NCBI GenBank assembly: GCA_963729695.1
Contig: CAVSOT010000005.1
Coordinates: 62,001 to 126,000 of the forward strand
Source: PALSA-693 sp963729695
Lineage (GTDB): Bacteria > Actinomycetota > Acidimicrobiia > Acidimicrobiales > Palsa-688
Reading direction: 5' to 3'
DNA length: 64,000 nt
Part shown: piece after piece, positions 1-9,909 of the stretch
Numbering within the stretch: position 1 is the first letter of the stretch
Layout: each line of letters begins with the position of its first letter
The notes under the pieces: model-generated
Seen by the model: the letters and a program-made list of their open reading frames with translations, nothing else
The model's database searches: none
Told to the model about the DNA's origin: nothing
Position numbers and translations under genes: made by a program

Positions 1-2
1 GC

Positions 3-698
3 CGATCCGAGCGCGGCGAGCTCGGGGGATTCTCCATGAAGGAACATGCCGCTGAGCTCGAGGCGTTGCTCGACGCGCTCGACATCGAGCGAGCGGTGCT
101 CGTCGGTCACGACGCCTCTGGACCCGACGCCGTCGCGTTCGCCGTCGCCCGTCCCCAACGGGTCGCCCACCTCGTGCTCCTCAACACGATGTTCGCGCAC
201 CTGCCTTCCCTAAGGCTCCCCGAGATGATCCGACTCCTCGCCGACCCGGACCTGGTGCCACTCGCCGACGCGATGGTCAATGACGACTCCCAGCGTCTCT
301 GGCTGCTGCAGTTCACCGCTGATCATTGGGGCATGGGAGCTCTCGACCCCGACGGCATCGCCGTGCAGTCCATCCTGCCGCAGTTCTTCGGCAGCGCCGA
401 TCAGCCGGACGCCCTCGCCGCCATTCGCGCCTGGACGGCCAGTCTCTTTGATTCCCTGCACGAGCAGGACAAACTTGTTGACAGCGGCGCACTCGGTGAC
501 TTGGATGTCCCGGTTTCGATCATCTTCGGAGAATCGGATCGCTACTTGATCCCGTCTCTGGCAGGCGGGATCGCCGGGCTGTTCACCCATCCGTCTCTGC
601 ACCTTGTGCCAGGCGCTTCGCACTGGCCTCAGCACGATCAACCCCGAGTCGTGGATGATCTGGTGGCCGACATTATGAAGAGGCAGGACCAGCGATGA
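3..698 (+). CDS. alpha/beta hydrolase with Asp nucleophile, 5'-partial
   Basis: The reading frame is open to the left edge, so the N-terminal strands lie outside the window; the ATG at 36 is too close to the nucleophile elbow to be the real start. The elbow reads GHDASG, which puts Asp where most esterases have Ser, as in haloalkane dehalogenases and epoxide hydrolases. A plausible catalytic acid sits in FGESDRYL and the catalytic His in ASHWPQHDQP near the C-terminus. It overlaps the next gene by ATGA (695-698), so the two are probably translationally coupled. The fold is clear; the substrate (an ester, epoxide or haloalkane) is not. Confidence 0.82.
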   Translation, partial: RSERGELGGFSMKEHAAELEALLDALDIERAVLVGHDASGPDAVAFAVARPQRVAHLVLLNTMFAHLPSLRLPEMIRLLADPDLVPLADAMVNDDSQRLWLLQFTADHWGMGALDPDGIAVQSILPQFFGSADQPDALAAIRAWTASLFDSLHEQDKLVDSGALGDLDVPVSIIFGESDRYLIPSLAGGIAGLFTHPSLHLVPGASHWPQHDQPRVVDDLVADIMKRQDQR

Positions 699-1498
699 GC
701 CTCGATCAGCAGTACGCAACCGGCCTCTCCCGTCGCCGCATTGAGGACGCGCTACTGGCCGCCGGCATGGACCTGGGCGACCTGCAGGGCGAAGATCTCG
801 CACCCCTCGAGGACTTTCACACCATGGGTCGCATCGCGACCGGCCAACTCGCCGAGCTCGCTCAGATCGAGCGCGGCGACGAGGTGCTCGACGCCGGCAG
901 CGGCGTTGGCGGCACAGCCCGCTATCTCGCCGAGTGGTTCGGCTGCCAGGTCACGTCCGTCGATCTCACCGAGGAGTACTGCAACACGTCTCGTTGGCTG
1001 AACGAGCTGGTCGGACTGGACGACCAGATCTCGGTGCATCAGGGGGATGTGACGAACCTGCCGTTTGCTTCAGGCAGCTTCACCGCAGTCATGAGCCAAC
1101 ACGTGCAGATGAACGTGGCCGACAAGACCCGCCTCTACGACGAGGCCCGTCGGGTGTTGCGACCACGAGGGCGCCTCGCCATCTGGGACATCACTGCCGG
1201 CGCCCCGGGCGCCCTCGAGTTCCCCCTGCCGTGGGCTGATCAGCCAGTCCTGAGCCACCTGGCGCCCGCGGCCCGGTTACGGGCCGCGATCGAGTCTGCC
1301 GGCCTGGCAGTTACCCACTGGAGTGACATGACCGAGGAAGCGGTCGCAATCATGGAGACCTTTCTGCAGTCTCCTCCCGGCCCGCTCGGGTTGCACGTGT
1401 TCGTCGATAACTTCGTGGGGAAGGCGAGCAACCTCGTGCGTGGTCTGGCCAACGGGCGGCTCCGCGCCGTACAAGCCATCGCCGTGGCCCGACCTTGA
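695..1498 (+). CDS. class I SAM-dependent methyltransferase
   Basis: This 267-residue protein has motif I VLDAGSGVGG at about residues 64-73, an acidic end of strand 2 (SVDLTEEY) and a motif with Asp before strand 4 (HQGDVTNLPF), the layout of Methyltransf_11 and UbiE/sarcosine-methyltransferase-like enzymes. It should transfer a methyl group from S-adenosylmethionine to a small molecule in the cytoplasm. Its start overlaps the stop of the upstream hydrolase by four bases, so the two probably act in one pathway. The acceptor cannot be told from the sequence. Confidence 0.85.
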   Translation: MSLDQQYATGLSRRRIEDALLAAGMDLGDLQGEDLAPLEDFHTMGRIATGQLAELAQIERGDEVLDAGSGVGGTARYLAEWFGCQVTSVDLTEEYCNTSRWLNELVGLDDQISVHQGDVTNLPFASGSFTAVMSQHVQMNVADKTRLYDEARRVLRPRGRLAIWDITAGAPGALEFPLPWADQPVLSHLAPAARLRAAIESAGLAVTHWSDMTEEAVAIMETFLQSPPGPLGLHVFVDNFVGKASNLVRGLANGRLRAVQAIAVARP

Positions 1499-1972
1499 AG
1501 TTTTCTCCTGCCCACCCACCAGGAACGGCAAAGGAGCGATCCTTCCCGACCAGCAACTGAAAGAAACCAACATGGACAGTCGGTTGATGTGCGCACAGCT
1601 ACGACCCCTGTATGGCGGTCTCGGTGGTCGTGACTCCGAGCTTGACCAACAAGGCGCGGTAGTCGGTCTGCACCCATTCCTCGTCGATACCACCCAAAGC
1701 GCCGATCCAGCCTTTGCAGGGTGCGGTTACCGCTGTTCGCGGGGTACCACGCAGCCTTCAGACTTTACGGCTATCAGGCATACGTTCGCGACGAGCGACG
1801 AGATTGCGTTCCCGACGAAACGGCGGGTGCCGGAGATCCCAACGCATCCCGTTTCCGAAACGGATCCGGTCCCTCGGGTCACTGCGAGGATCGCCACTGA
1901 GTTCGGGCCAGGTGCTGGTCGATCTGCTCGATGACCGCCGAGAGTTGGGGCTCGGTTACCGTCTCTTCAGAT
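1499..1972. other. intergenic region with a possible coding scrap
   Basis: No convincing gene lies here. On the minus strand at about 1605-1735 an open stretch reads like the end of a protein (GALGGIDEEWVQTDYRALL, then a stop near 1600), but it is closed upstream by stops and I cannot assign it. It may be a decayed gene end. Confidence 0.4.
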
Positions 1973-2767
1973 ATGGCTGAGGTGTTCGCAACAGGAATTC
2001 AGATGGGTGAGTCTCCACGGTGGCACGAGGGGCGGCTCTGGATGTGCGACTGGTTGGCCGGTGAGGTGCTGGTCTTCGACGCGGACGGGAACCATGAGGT
2101 CGTGGCCCGGGTCGAGGGACTGCCGTTTTCCATCGACTGGCTACGCGACGGGCGGCTGGTCGTCACCACCCCGGGTGGCGTGGTGGCCGGCCCGACCCTG
2201 GATCCGTATGGCGCGACGGGGCAGCCCTTCAACGAGATCGTGGTCGATGCCGCCGGCCGGGCGTGGGTGGACATGCCGGGCTCGATGCCGTGGGAGGAGC
2301 GGCGACCAGGCATCGTGGCCGTCGTGATGCCCGATGGGGCCAGCCGGCTGGTTGCCGATGACGTGTGGTTCCCGAACGGGATGGTCGTACTCGACGACGA
2401 CACGCTCATTGTCGCCGAGTCGCACGCCGACCGCCTCACGGCCTGGTCGATCACTGACCGTGGCGAGCTGATCGACCGACGGGTGTGGGCCGATCTCGGA
2501 CCCGGTTCTGCTCCGGACGGAATCTGCGCTGACACCGAGGGAGCGATCTGGTACGCGAGCGTTCCCGGGCGGCGCTGCACGCGCGTCGCCGAGGGGGGCG
2601 AGGTGCTGAATACGGTTACAGCCGATCGAGGCTGCTTTGCGTGCATGCTCGGCGGCGACGACGGCCGCACGCTGTACATCGTCGCCAACCGCTACAGCGG
2701 CAGCGGCGCCTCTGACGGCATCGTGCTGGTTCAACCGGTCGCCATACCGCACGCCGGGTATCCGTGA
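1973..2767 (+). CDS. SMP-30/gluconolactonase/LRE family protein
   Basis: This protein of about 264 residues is a six-bladed beta-propeller of the SMP-30 (regucalcin/gluconolactonase) family. The signature GESPRWHEGRLWMCDW near the N-terminus holds the first metal-binding Glu; FPNGM and the SAPDGICAD segment correspond to the usual Asn and Asp ligands. Such enzymes hydrolyse sugar or other lactones with a divalent metal. I chose the ATG at 1973 because the family signature starts about ten residues later; the frame is open further upstream to 1931. Next to a Baeyer-Villiger monooxygenase region, a lactonase role in ring-opened ketone catabolism is an inference. Confidence 0.85.
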   Translation: MAEVFATGIQMGESPRWHEGRLWMCDWLAGEVLVFDADGNHEVVARVEGLPFSIDWLRDGRLVVTTPGGVVAGPTLDPYGATGQPFNEIVVDAAGRAWVDMPGSMPWEERRPGIVAVVMPDGASRLVADDVWFPNGMVVLDDDTLIVAESHADRLTAWSITDRGELIDRRVWADLGPGSAPDGICADTEGAIWYASVPGRRCTRVAEGGEVLNTVTADRGCFACMLGGDDGRTLYIVANRYSGSGASDGIVLVQPVAIPHAGYP

Positions 2768-2780
2768 GAAACGGCCGTAG

Positions 2781-3248
2781 CTACGAGCCGCTCTCTCCCC
2801 ACCGACCATCCCCGAAGTCTCGCAGGGGCGGGCCGCCGAAATAGTACTGAGCGAGTCGCAGCACTTGCGCGTCATCCAAGTGATCGATGTCGACGCGCAC
2901 GTCGGCTACGACTTTGGCTGCGACGTCCTTGCGGTGCCTCTCGACATAGGCGACCCAGTGGTGAGACGCATTTGCTTTGCCCTTGCCATGCCCCAACAGC
3001 AGAATCGCGCCAGCCGGTGCCAAAGCTGCGGTGACGTCGCGCCAATATTCCGGGCTGTCGTCCTCGTAGGTACCTTCGGGATTCCCGGCGCGGTGGTGCA
3101 CCTTGTGGAAGCGCCCATTAGGGTCGGTGGCGATGACGCGCTCGGGCGATTGGCCGGAAGACGCATCAGTGGGGAAGATCGTGGTCTCGCGGAAATCGAT
3201 CACCGCGACCACGTTCTTATCCCGGACGAGTTCGATCTCGTCGACCAT
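2781..3248 (-). CDS. translational machinery protein / host-attachment-like (BaeRF) family
   Basis: This 155-residue protein matches the small family annotated as translational machinery protein, related to eRF1 domain 2 and the BaeRF group. The pattern seen is VAVIDFRETTIF at the start, a His-rich FHKVHHRAGN segment, EYWRDVTAAL, the strand AILLLGHGKGKA and a final DAQVLRLAQYYFG. The start is supported by an AAGGAGG site about eight bases upstream. Cellular role is not established for the family; several members are stress linked. It stands alone, convergent with the upstream lactonase gene. Confidence 0.7.
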   Translation of the reverse strand: MVDEIELVRDKNVVAVIDFRETTIFPTDASSGQSPERVIATDPNGRFHKVHHRAGNPEGTYEDDSPEYWRDVTAALAPAGAILLLGHGKGKANASHHWVAYVERHRKDVAAKVVADVRVDIDHLDDAQVLRLAQYYFGGPPLRDFGDGRWGESGS

Positions 3249-3421
3249 CCTCAGCCCTCCTTGCTCTGGCCCTACAGATCCTTCACTATCGCACCATATC
3301 CAGCAACCCCTCTCCAGGTCTACAACGTGGGCGGCCAGAGGTTCTGGGTCAACCGCTACGACGGGGCCCGTAGATCGTGGCGGTAGGCCCGAGCATCCGC
3401 ACGACTAAGAGCTCAGGACTG

Positions 3422-6037
3422 TCAACCTGGGGCAGGGACTTCGAGGTGGATGGGGAGGGTCTCCGACGACTGGCCGATGTCGACGGAATACTTCCCGGCC
3501 ACGGTGCGAAAGCCGCCGTTGAGGTAGGCCTGGAAGGCAGATGTCGGAAGAGTGAGGTGGACGTGCTTGGTCTCACCGGGTTTCAGTGCGACGGTGGCGA
3601 CCGCTCTGAGCTGCTCGGGCGGCTCGCCGGCTCCTTTCGGGTAGCCGACGTACGCCTGGACGACGGCAGTCCCCGAGCGCGAGCCGGTGTTCTTGGCCGA
3701 GAGGTCGACGTTGACGTGGTTCGCGGTCGTTGCGAGGGTGGCGTGAGAGAGGTTGAAGCTGGTGTAGCTCAACCCGTACCCGAATGGGAATTGCGGTGTC
3801 ACCCCCTCCGCCTGGTACCAGCGGTAGCCGATGTCGAGCCCTTCGGTGTACTGGACCGTCCCGTTCGTACCTGGGAACTGCGCCGCAGTGCCGACCGGGC
3901 TCGGATCGTCGACGGAGGGAAACGTGACCGGCAGGTGGCCGGACGGATCCACCTTGCCTTCCAGGACGGCGGCGACCGCCGCCCCCCCCTCCTGTCCCGG
4001 ATACCACGCCTCGAGCACGCCGGCCACCTTGTCGAGCCACGGCATCACCACCGCTCCACCGGTGTTCAACACCACAACCGTTCGCGGGTTGACCGCAGCC
4101 ACCGCCGAGATCAGGTCGTTGCCGTCGCCCGGGAGCAACAGGTTCGGCCGGTCGATCCCTTCGTCCTGGGTCTCACTCACAAACACCACGGCCTCCGACG
4201 CCTGGCTGGCCGCCTTTACCGCAGCGGCGATCTCCGGGGTCACGTCAGAGAAACCCAACTGCGGGAGGGGCTCGCCGGTGACCGCGAACCACTTGGCGCT
4301 CAGGTTGTAGCGGCGGCCGGCGACCAGGTCGATCGTGGTCGACCACAGCCCGCGAGCGTGCAGGCCAGGGCTCGAAATGACCGCCTTGCCGTTGACATAG
4401 AACCAGGTGTCCCCGTCCTGTTCCATCGAGATCCGGTAGGTCCCACTAGTCGGAACCTCGAGGACGGCGGACCAAGTGGACCAGCCCGGCCCGGTCCCCG
4501 GGCGGGTCGCGGTGGTGGCGTACCGCGTCACGTTAGGGGCGAATGCCAGGTGCAAGTCCCGCTTTCCGGGCTCGGTGGGGTTTGGGCCGTTCGGGGCGCC
4601 TTTCGTGTCCCGGACGGGCGTCTCACCGGGGAGCGGCGCTCCTTCGACGATGTCGGCGTCGGGAATCGGAGGGAGCCGCTGCACGGGCACGTCGGCTGGG
4701 GTGTAGGTGACCTTGACCTTCGAGCTCAGCGTCGAGCGCAGCGCGGTGATCGGACTGACAAGGGAAGAGGCGACGACCTGAGCGCTGCCTCGCCCACGAG
4801 TGACCGGGTCGGCACCGGCGTCGGCACCGATCACCGCCACGGACCCGGGGCTCGCCGGCAACGGGAGGACCTGACCTTGGTTCTTCAGCAGCACCATTGA
4901 CCTCTCCGCAGCGGCAAGAGCCACGGCCCGGTGCTCAGCAGACGAGGCGTCGGCGTTGATGGCGAGCGGCCGGGGAGCGGCAATCAGCCCGTAGGCGAAC
5001 ATCATCTGCAGGACCCCCGTGACGGCGGCGTCGACGTCGGTCATGTGAATGGCCCCCCTGCGTACCAGCCGCGTAAGGGAGTCCACCGTCGCCGGTTTGA
5101 GGAGATCCAGGCCGGCGTTGAACGCCTCCGACGGCTGGACCACCGCCTGGAGATCGGACCGCACAAACCCGCCGAAGCCCCACGACTGCAGCAGGTCAAA
5201 CAAGCTCGGGTCGGAGCAGGTGTTCGTCCCGTTGAGCGACCCGTAGGAGCACATCACCGTCGCCACATGGCCCTGCTGGACGACCGGCACGAACGGCGCG
5301 TCGTAGAGCTCTTCGAGGGCTCGCAGCGAGACGGACTGGTTGAGGACCACGCGGGCCGTCTCCTCGTTGTAGGCCGTCAGATGTTTGGCGTCGGCCATGA
5401 CACCCTGCGACTGGATGCCCTCGGCGTTGGATGTGCCAAGGAGGCCGGTCAGATACGGATCCTCGCCGTAGGCCTCGAACGTCCGACCGCTCTGGGGCAC
5501 TCGGGCCAGGTTCAACTCGGGCCCTTGGACGACGTCCAGGCCCTTGGTCCGGGCCTCCGCTCCCGAGACCCGTCCCGTCGCCTCCGTCACCGCGGGATCG
5601 AAGCTGGCGGCCAATCCGATGGAGGCCGGGAGCTGGGTGACGCCCGTGGCGTTGAAGGCGATGCCGTTCGGACCGTCGGTCATGGTCAGCGGCGGGATAC
5701 ACAGAGAGGGAATGCCGCTGTTGACGTTCTCGTAGGCGTGGTCCGTCGACAGGACGAGGAAGGAGACCTTCTGGGTCAAAGTCATACGCCCCTCGACCGC
5801 CGCGGCCAACGCAGTGGGGGTCTGTCGGCGCTCCTTCGAAGCCGCCACCCAGGGGCAGCTGCCGGAGTCGGCGAGGAAATAGCCGAGCTTGGGCGCGGCG
5901 GAATCGGGAGTCACGGCGGTCAAAATGGAGGCGCCAACGACGATGGCGGCAACGACGATGGCGACAACCAGGATCACCGCCAGCCGTGTCAACGATCGCC
6001 GGTGCGTGTTGGCCCACCCGTCCGACGATTGCCCCAC
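3422..6037 (-). CDS. membrane-anchored GH3 beta-glycosidase with PA14 domain
   Basis: The 871-residue product starts at GTG 6037. The frame stays open to 6295, but a short basic segment followed by one transmembrane helix (about residues 19-41) begins right after this GTG, giving a type II anchored, extracellular enzyme. The GH3 N-terminal barrel carries the nucleophile Asp at about residue 295 (FVRSDLQAVV). A PA14 insert (EQDGDTWFYVNGKAV) sits in the GH3 C-terminal domain, whose acid/base region reads ETQDEGIDRPNLLLPGDG. A fibronectin-III-like domain closes the protein. Such enzymes release terminal glucose, xylose or arabinose from glycosides; PA14 may aid sugar binding. A single-Cys pair near CPW and SLC could form a disulfide outside the cell. 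Confidence 0.88.
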   Translation of the reverse strand: MGQSSDGWANTHRRSLTRLAVILVVAIVVAAIVVGASILTAVTPDSAAPKLGYFLADSGSCPWVAASKERRQTPTALAAAVEGRMTLTQKVSFLVLSTDHAYENVNSGIPSLCIPPLTMTDGPNGIAFNATGVTQLPASIGLAASFDPAVTEATGRVSGAEARTKGLDVVQGPELNLARVPQSGRTFEAYGEDPYLTGLLGTSNAEGIQSQGVMADAKHLTAYNEETARVVLNQSVSLRALEELYDAPFVPVVQQGHVATVMCSYGSLNGTNTCSDPSLFDLLQSWGFGGFVRSDLQAVVQPSEAFNAGLDLLKPATVDSLTRLVRRGAIHMTDVDAAVTGVLQMMFAYGLIAAPRPLAINADASSAEHRAVALAAAERSMVLLKNQGQVLPLPASPGSVAVIGADAGADPVTRGRGSAQVVASSLVSPITALRSTLSSKVKVTYTPADVPVQRLPPIPDADIVEGAPLPGETPVRDTKGAPNGPNPTEPGKRDLHLAFAPNVTRYATTATRPGTGPGWSTWSAVLEVPTSGTYRISMEQDGDTWFYVNGKAVISSPGLHARGLWSTTIDLVAGRRYNLSAKWFAVTGEPLPQLGFSDVTPEIAAAVKAASQASEAVVFVSETQDEGIDRPNLLLPGDGNDLISAVAAVNPRTVVVLNTGGAVVMPWLDKVAGVLEAWYPGQEGGAAVAAVLEGKVDPSGHLPVTFPSVDDPSPVGTAAQFPGTNGTVQYTEGLDIGYRWYQAEGVTPQFPFGYGLSYTSFNLSHATLATTANHVNVDLSAKNTGSRSGTAVVQAYVGYPKGAGEPPEQLRAVATVALKPGETKHVHLTLPTSAFQAYLNGGFRTVAGKYSVDIGQSSETLPIHLEVPAPG

Positions 6038-6045
6038 TGCACAAA

Positions 6046-6542
6046 GCTTAGCCTGGCCACAGACCGAGGCCTGCACCCGGCCCAAGCTCGAAGGTCGCCT
6101 GTCAGGACGCGCGTCGACGTCGCCTGGTCCCGGCGTGCTGGCCGAGAGCGCAAGGCGCAGCCTCCTGGCGCGAAGCTGGGACGCTGCGACCCAACGGGAC
6201 GGCGCTGGTTGCGCCGTTCTGCGCCCCATACCCGGCCGTGCTCCGGCAGCGGAGATTGAGGATCGCCAGTGATGTTCGGGGCGCCCTGTGGGCATCTCAA
6301 AATCGGCGTCGCCTACCAGCGCTCGCTGCCGTTTCCTCGGCGCGTGGAGCCTATTGGATGGTACTGTCGCTTAGCGCTCTCGGCTACCCGCGGCGCCTGA
6401 ACGAGTGGTTCGACAACGAGTTTCGGGGTTTACCACGCCCAGTCCGAGCCGCCGGCGGGGGCGTCCCAGTCGAATCTTGGGGGTTTCGGGGGCTTTGTAC
6501 TGCGGCCGAAATTCTAACCGAGCAAACGGTAAGGAGCTTGAC
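6046..6542. other. divergent intergenic region
   Basis: This stretch separates the GH3 gene from the divergent dioxygenase gene and should hold both promoters. I see no extra gene. An AAGGAG ribosome-binding site at 6531-6536 fixes the start of the downstream gene at 6543. Confidence 0.5.
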
Positions 6543-7502
6543 ATGGTCGACACGACAACTGCGATCCGACGCCATCATCACATCACCTTGTGCGTGGGAA
6601 CAGCCCAGGAGGACTACGACTTCCACACCAAGGTGCTCGGGCTGAAGAGCGTCAAGAAGACGGCGCTCTACGACGGGGATGTACCCATCTACCACCTGTA
6701 CTACGGCAACGACCAGGGAGCGGAATCGACGCTCGTGACAAGCTTTCCGATGCGCCAATCAGGGCGCTTCGGCCGACGAGGGACGAACCAAACCCGAGTC
6801 CTGATGCTGTCAATCCCCGAGACATCTATCGGTTACTGGCGTTCGCGTTTGATGGACCACGGCTTCACCGTCGGGGAATCCGAGGCGTTCGGCGAAAAGC
6901 GACTCGACTTCACTCACCCCTGTGGTATCGAGTACGCGCTCGTTGGTGTCGCTTCCGATGGACGCCCAGCTCACTCCTCCGGAACCGTCCCGCAGGAGTT
7001 CGGTATTCACGGCACCCACGGGATCACCGTATCGGTACGCGATCTGGACTTGTCGGCCGAGTTCATGACCACTGGGTGGAGTGGTCATTTGACCCAGGAG
7101 GAGGATGCTAGGGCCCGCTTCGAGGTGGGCGACGGAGGATCGGGGTGCATAGTTGACTTCGTCGCCGAGCCCCAGCTCGATCAGGCCGGCTGGATGTACG
7201 GCGAGGGCATCGTGCACCACACCGCCTTCCAAGTCGCCGACTACGACACCCAGACCAATGTGAAGTCACATCTCGAAGGCCTCGGCTTCACCGACGTCTC
7301 CGAACGCAAGGACCGCGGCTATTTCGAGTCCATCTACGTACGTATCCCGTCCGGGGCCCTGTTCGAAGCCACGGTGTCCAAGCCGCAAGGCTTTCTCATC
7401 GATGAGCCGTACGAATCACTGGGCGAGACCTTCCAAGTGCCACCGGTGTTTGCAGACCAGCGTGACTTCCTGATGTCGTACCTCGAGCCACTCGAGTACT
7501 GA
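6543..7502 (+). CDS. VOC-family ring-cleaving dioxygenase
   Basis: This 319-residue protein has two glyoxalase/VOC modules, as in the MhqA/MhqO and LinE-like hydroquinone or catechol dioxygenases. Likely Fe(II) ligands are a His in the HHHITL strand (residues 11-13), a His in GIVHHTAFQV (225-226) and Glu275 in GALFEAT, the usual His-His-Glu facial triad. It should open a dihydroxylated aromatic ring with O2. The ATG at 6543 is chosen over upstream in-frame starts because AAGGAG lies seven bases before it and the VOC fold begins just after. It points away from the BVMO cluster but shares the same catabolic neighbourhood. Confidence 0.85.
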   Translation: MVDTTTAIRRHHHITLCVGTAQEDYDFHTKVLGLKSVKKTALYDGDVPIYHLYYGNDQGAESTLVTSFPMRQSGRFGRRGTNQTRVLMLSIPETSIGYWRSRLMDHGFTVGESEAFGEKRLDFTHPCGIEYALVGVASDGRPAHSSGTVPQEFGIHGTHGITVSVRDLDLSAEFMTTGWSGHLTQEEDARARFEVGDGGSGCIVDFVAEPQLDQAGWMYGEGIVHHTAFQVADYDTQTNVKSHLEGLGFTDVSERKDRGYFESIYVRIPSGALFEATVSKPQGFLIDEPYESLGETFQVPPVFADQRDFLMSYLEPLEY

Positions 7503-7614
7503 CCGGCCGCCTCATCGGAGCGTCAGGCACTTGGCTCAAACCGCGCCTGTGCCGTTCCCGCCACTTAGAAGCGCCGATCTTACCGCCGGGTCGGCTGGGC
7601 CGCTTGGTACGAAC

Positions 7615-7800
7615 TCAAGGGCGCGGCAGCGCGAGCTGAGTCGCCGCAAGGATCACGTTGGCGACCTCATCCGGGTGCGTCACCATGACCAGATGGCCTG
7701 ACTCAATCTCGATGGTTGTGGCTCCCATACGGTCGGCCAGGAAATGCTCCAACTCCGGTGACGTCGTTCGGTCACGTCGACACACGACGCACCAGCACCG
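7615..7800 (-). pseudogene. alpha/beta hydrolase C-terminal remnant
   Basis: Translated on the minus strand, about 60 residues match the end of a small alpha/beta hydrolase: the strand VVCRRDRTTSPEL with the acid Asp, then MGATTIEIESGHLVMV with the catalytic His, then THPDEVANVILAA and a stop at 7615. The expected fold is missing upstream, where the frame shifts and hits stops. The rest of the interval 7503-7937 has no other gene. This is a decayed relative of the SABP2/EstP-like hydrolases. Confidence 0.72.
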
Positions 7801-7937
7801 ATGGCAGCGAAATCGCCACTCGGGCCGAGATCATCGTCTCCCGCGCTCGGCAACCGTCGGATGTTGCCATCGCCATCCGTAGGGGATGCCATCACCAAGG
7901 CGACCAACGACGCGATTCCCAGTGATTAGCGGTTGGA

Positions 7938-9821
7938 TCACTTAGCTGTTGTCGACGTTGGCGTGGGCTCGTCGTACCGAACAATCATTCCCTCCATATC
8001 TCCCTGGTTGCGCCACTCCTCAAGGACCGCATTGAAGGCATGTAGGCCGGGGCGATATGGCTCGCCTACATGGGTCCGGCGGGCTGATGCGTCACCCTCA
8101 TTGTTATAGTATCCGGGTGTGCACTCGTCCAAGAACGCCCACATCAGATGGAAGGTTTCGCGAATCGTCTCGACCCAGGCATTCTCTGCTTGTTCGGTCG
8201 GTTCAACCGATTTCGCACCGCGCCGTATCGTCTCGCCGATAATCCAAGCAATGTGACGGGCATGATCATCGAACATCGACGTGATATTCGGGGAAAGACC
8301 GACCTGTGTGAAGTTGATCCAGAAATGATTCGGGAACCCTTGACTCGTGAAACCGTGAAAGGTTCGGAAGCCGTTTCGCCAATGGTCGTATAGAGATCGA
8401 CCGTCTCGGCCACGATACGTCTTTATCCCAAGCCGTCGGTCGATCGATGTGCTAATCTCGAATCCACTCGCGAAGATGATGCAGTCCACCTCATATTCGA
8501 CACCATTGGCGACGAGTCCCCTCTCCGTTAGTCGTTCGACGCCCTTTGTCGCGCTCACGTCGAGTAGCGTGACATTGGCCCGGTTGAACGTCTCCAGATA
8601 GGCGTCGTTGAACGTCGGGCGCTTACACATCCATCGATACCACGCCTTCAGCTTCTCAGCGTGATCCTTGTTAGTGACGGACTGGTCGACACGGTCGCGG
8701 AGTTCCTCCATTCGTCGGTAGTCCTCAATCTCTCGCAACGCTTCCAGCGCTGCGGGATTCATATCTTCGCTAACCTGCGCTTTCAGCCGGCGTGGGATCA
8801 CCGTCCAGCCATCGGCGACCTCGTCATGATCCCAGTCAAAAACACCCCTCGTCACCACCGCCGTGTAGTTGTCCCGACGGCGTCGCGCCCACCCAGGCTC
8901 TAGCGAGGCTGCCCACGCCGGATCCGTCGGCACGTTGCCGCGAGCGTCGACCACCGACGGAGTCCGTTGAACGACATAAAGGTGCTGAGCATATTCCCCT
9001 AGGAAGGGAACGGTTTGCACTCCGGTCGCCCCCGTGCCGATGATCGCCACGCGCTTGTCGGCTAGCCTCACGAGGCCACCACGCCGATCACCACCCGTGT
9101 ACTCGTAGTCCCAGCGAGAGGTGTGAAAGGTCTTTCCCTTGAACGTGTGGATGCCCGGGATACCCGGGAGTTTGGGTCGATTGTAGGAGCCGGTACACAT
9201 GATCAAGAAGCGGGCCCTGATATCGTCGCCGCGACTGGTACCGAGCAACCACCGGCCGAGATCGTCACTCCACTGTAGAGACGTCACTTGCGTCTGAAAT
9301 AGCGCGTTCTCGTACAACCCGTAGCGCCTACCGATACGCTGGCAATGCTCGAATATCTCGTCGCCGTACGCATACTTCTCTTTCGGCACGTATCCCAGCT
9401 CGTCTAGAAGCGGCAGATAGCAGTACGACTCGATATCGCATTGCACGCCTGGGTAACGATTCCAATACCACGTACCCCCGAAATCACCGGCCGTCTCGAT
9501 AATACGGAAGCTCGCGATCCCTTCCTCGCGAATTCGGGCACCAGCCATCAGTCCAGCAAAACCACCGCCGAGTATGGCGACGTCGATATCGGCGGAGATT
9601 GGGGAGCGTTCGAGATTCGGGGTCCACGGGTCTTTTCCGTACTCGCCGGCCAGCGTGTCGTTCAGCTCGAGGTATTGGCTCTCGTGATCCTCTCGGATGC
9701 GTTTGTCACGCTCCTGGCGGTATCTTTCTCTTAGCGTTTCGATATCAGGGTCGCTGTCCCGGACGGGGGATAGGTCTTCTGTGCCCACGATGTCCTCCGT
9801 TGTAGCTTTCACCTGTCCCAC
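7938..9821 (-). CDS. type I Baeyer-Villiger monooxygenase
   Basis: This 627-residue flavoprotein has the FAD Rossmann motif GGGFAGL at residues 85-91, the BVMO fingerprint FKGKTFHTSRWD (pattern FxGxxxHTxxW) and a second NADPH-binding motif GTGATGVQ. An N-terminal extension of about 75 residues (DPDIETLRERYRQERDKRI) resembles that of phenylacetone and steroid-type BVMOs. It should insert one oxygen atom next to a carbonyl, turning a cyclic or linear ketone into a lactone or ester at the cost of NADPH and O2. The GTG at 9821 is a tentative start; a second GTG lies four codons in. Genes for VOC, SDR and CMD-like proteins follow upstream on the same strand. Confidence 0.93.
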   Translation of the reverse strand: MGQVKATTEDIVGTEDLSPVRDSDPDIETLRERYRQERDKRIREDHESQYLELNDTLAGEYGKDPWTPNLERSPISADIDVAILGGGFAGLMAGARIREEGIASFRIIETAGDFGGTWYWNRYPGVQCDIESYCYLPLLDELGYVPKEKYAYGDEIFEHCQRIGRRYGLYENALFQTQVTSLQWSDDLGRWLLGTSRGDDIRARFLIMCTGSYNRPKLPGIPGIHTFKGKTFHTSRWDYEYTGGDRRGGLVRLADKRVAIIGTGATGVQTVPFLGEYAQHLYVVQRTPSVVDARGNVPTDPAWAASLEPGWARRRRDNYTAVVTRGVFDWDHDEVADGWTVIPRRLKAQVSEDMNPAALEALREIEDYRRMEELRDRVDQSVTNKDHAEKLKAWYRWMCKRPTFNDAYLETFNRANVTLLDVSATKGVERLTERGLVANGVEYEVDCIIFASGFEISTSIDRRLGIKTYRGRDGRSLYDHWRNGFRTFHGFTSQGFPNHFWINFTQVGLSPNITSMFDDHARHIAWIIGETIRRGAKSVEPTEQAENAWVETIRETFHLMWAFLDECTPGYYNNEGDASARRTHVGEPYRPGLHAFNAVLEEWRNQGDMEGMIVRYDEPTPTSTTAK

Positions 9822-9909
9822 CCACTCATCTAACGTAGGCCGGCTACCGGTGCTGCGAGGGCATCCGATGCTTCTAACCAGTGTCGTTACTCACTGCGCG
9901 GGGTCGACT

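Noticed and set aside
3377..6259. Long plus-strand frames of 507 and 442 codons opposite the GH3 gene
   Set aside because: They are antisense to a gene with clear GH3 and PA14 motifs, and their translations are Arg/Gly-rich without any family signature.
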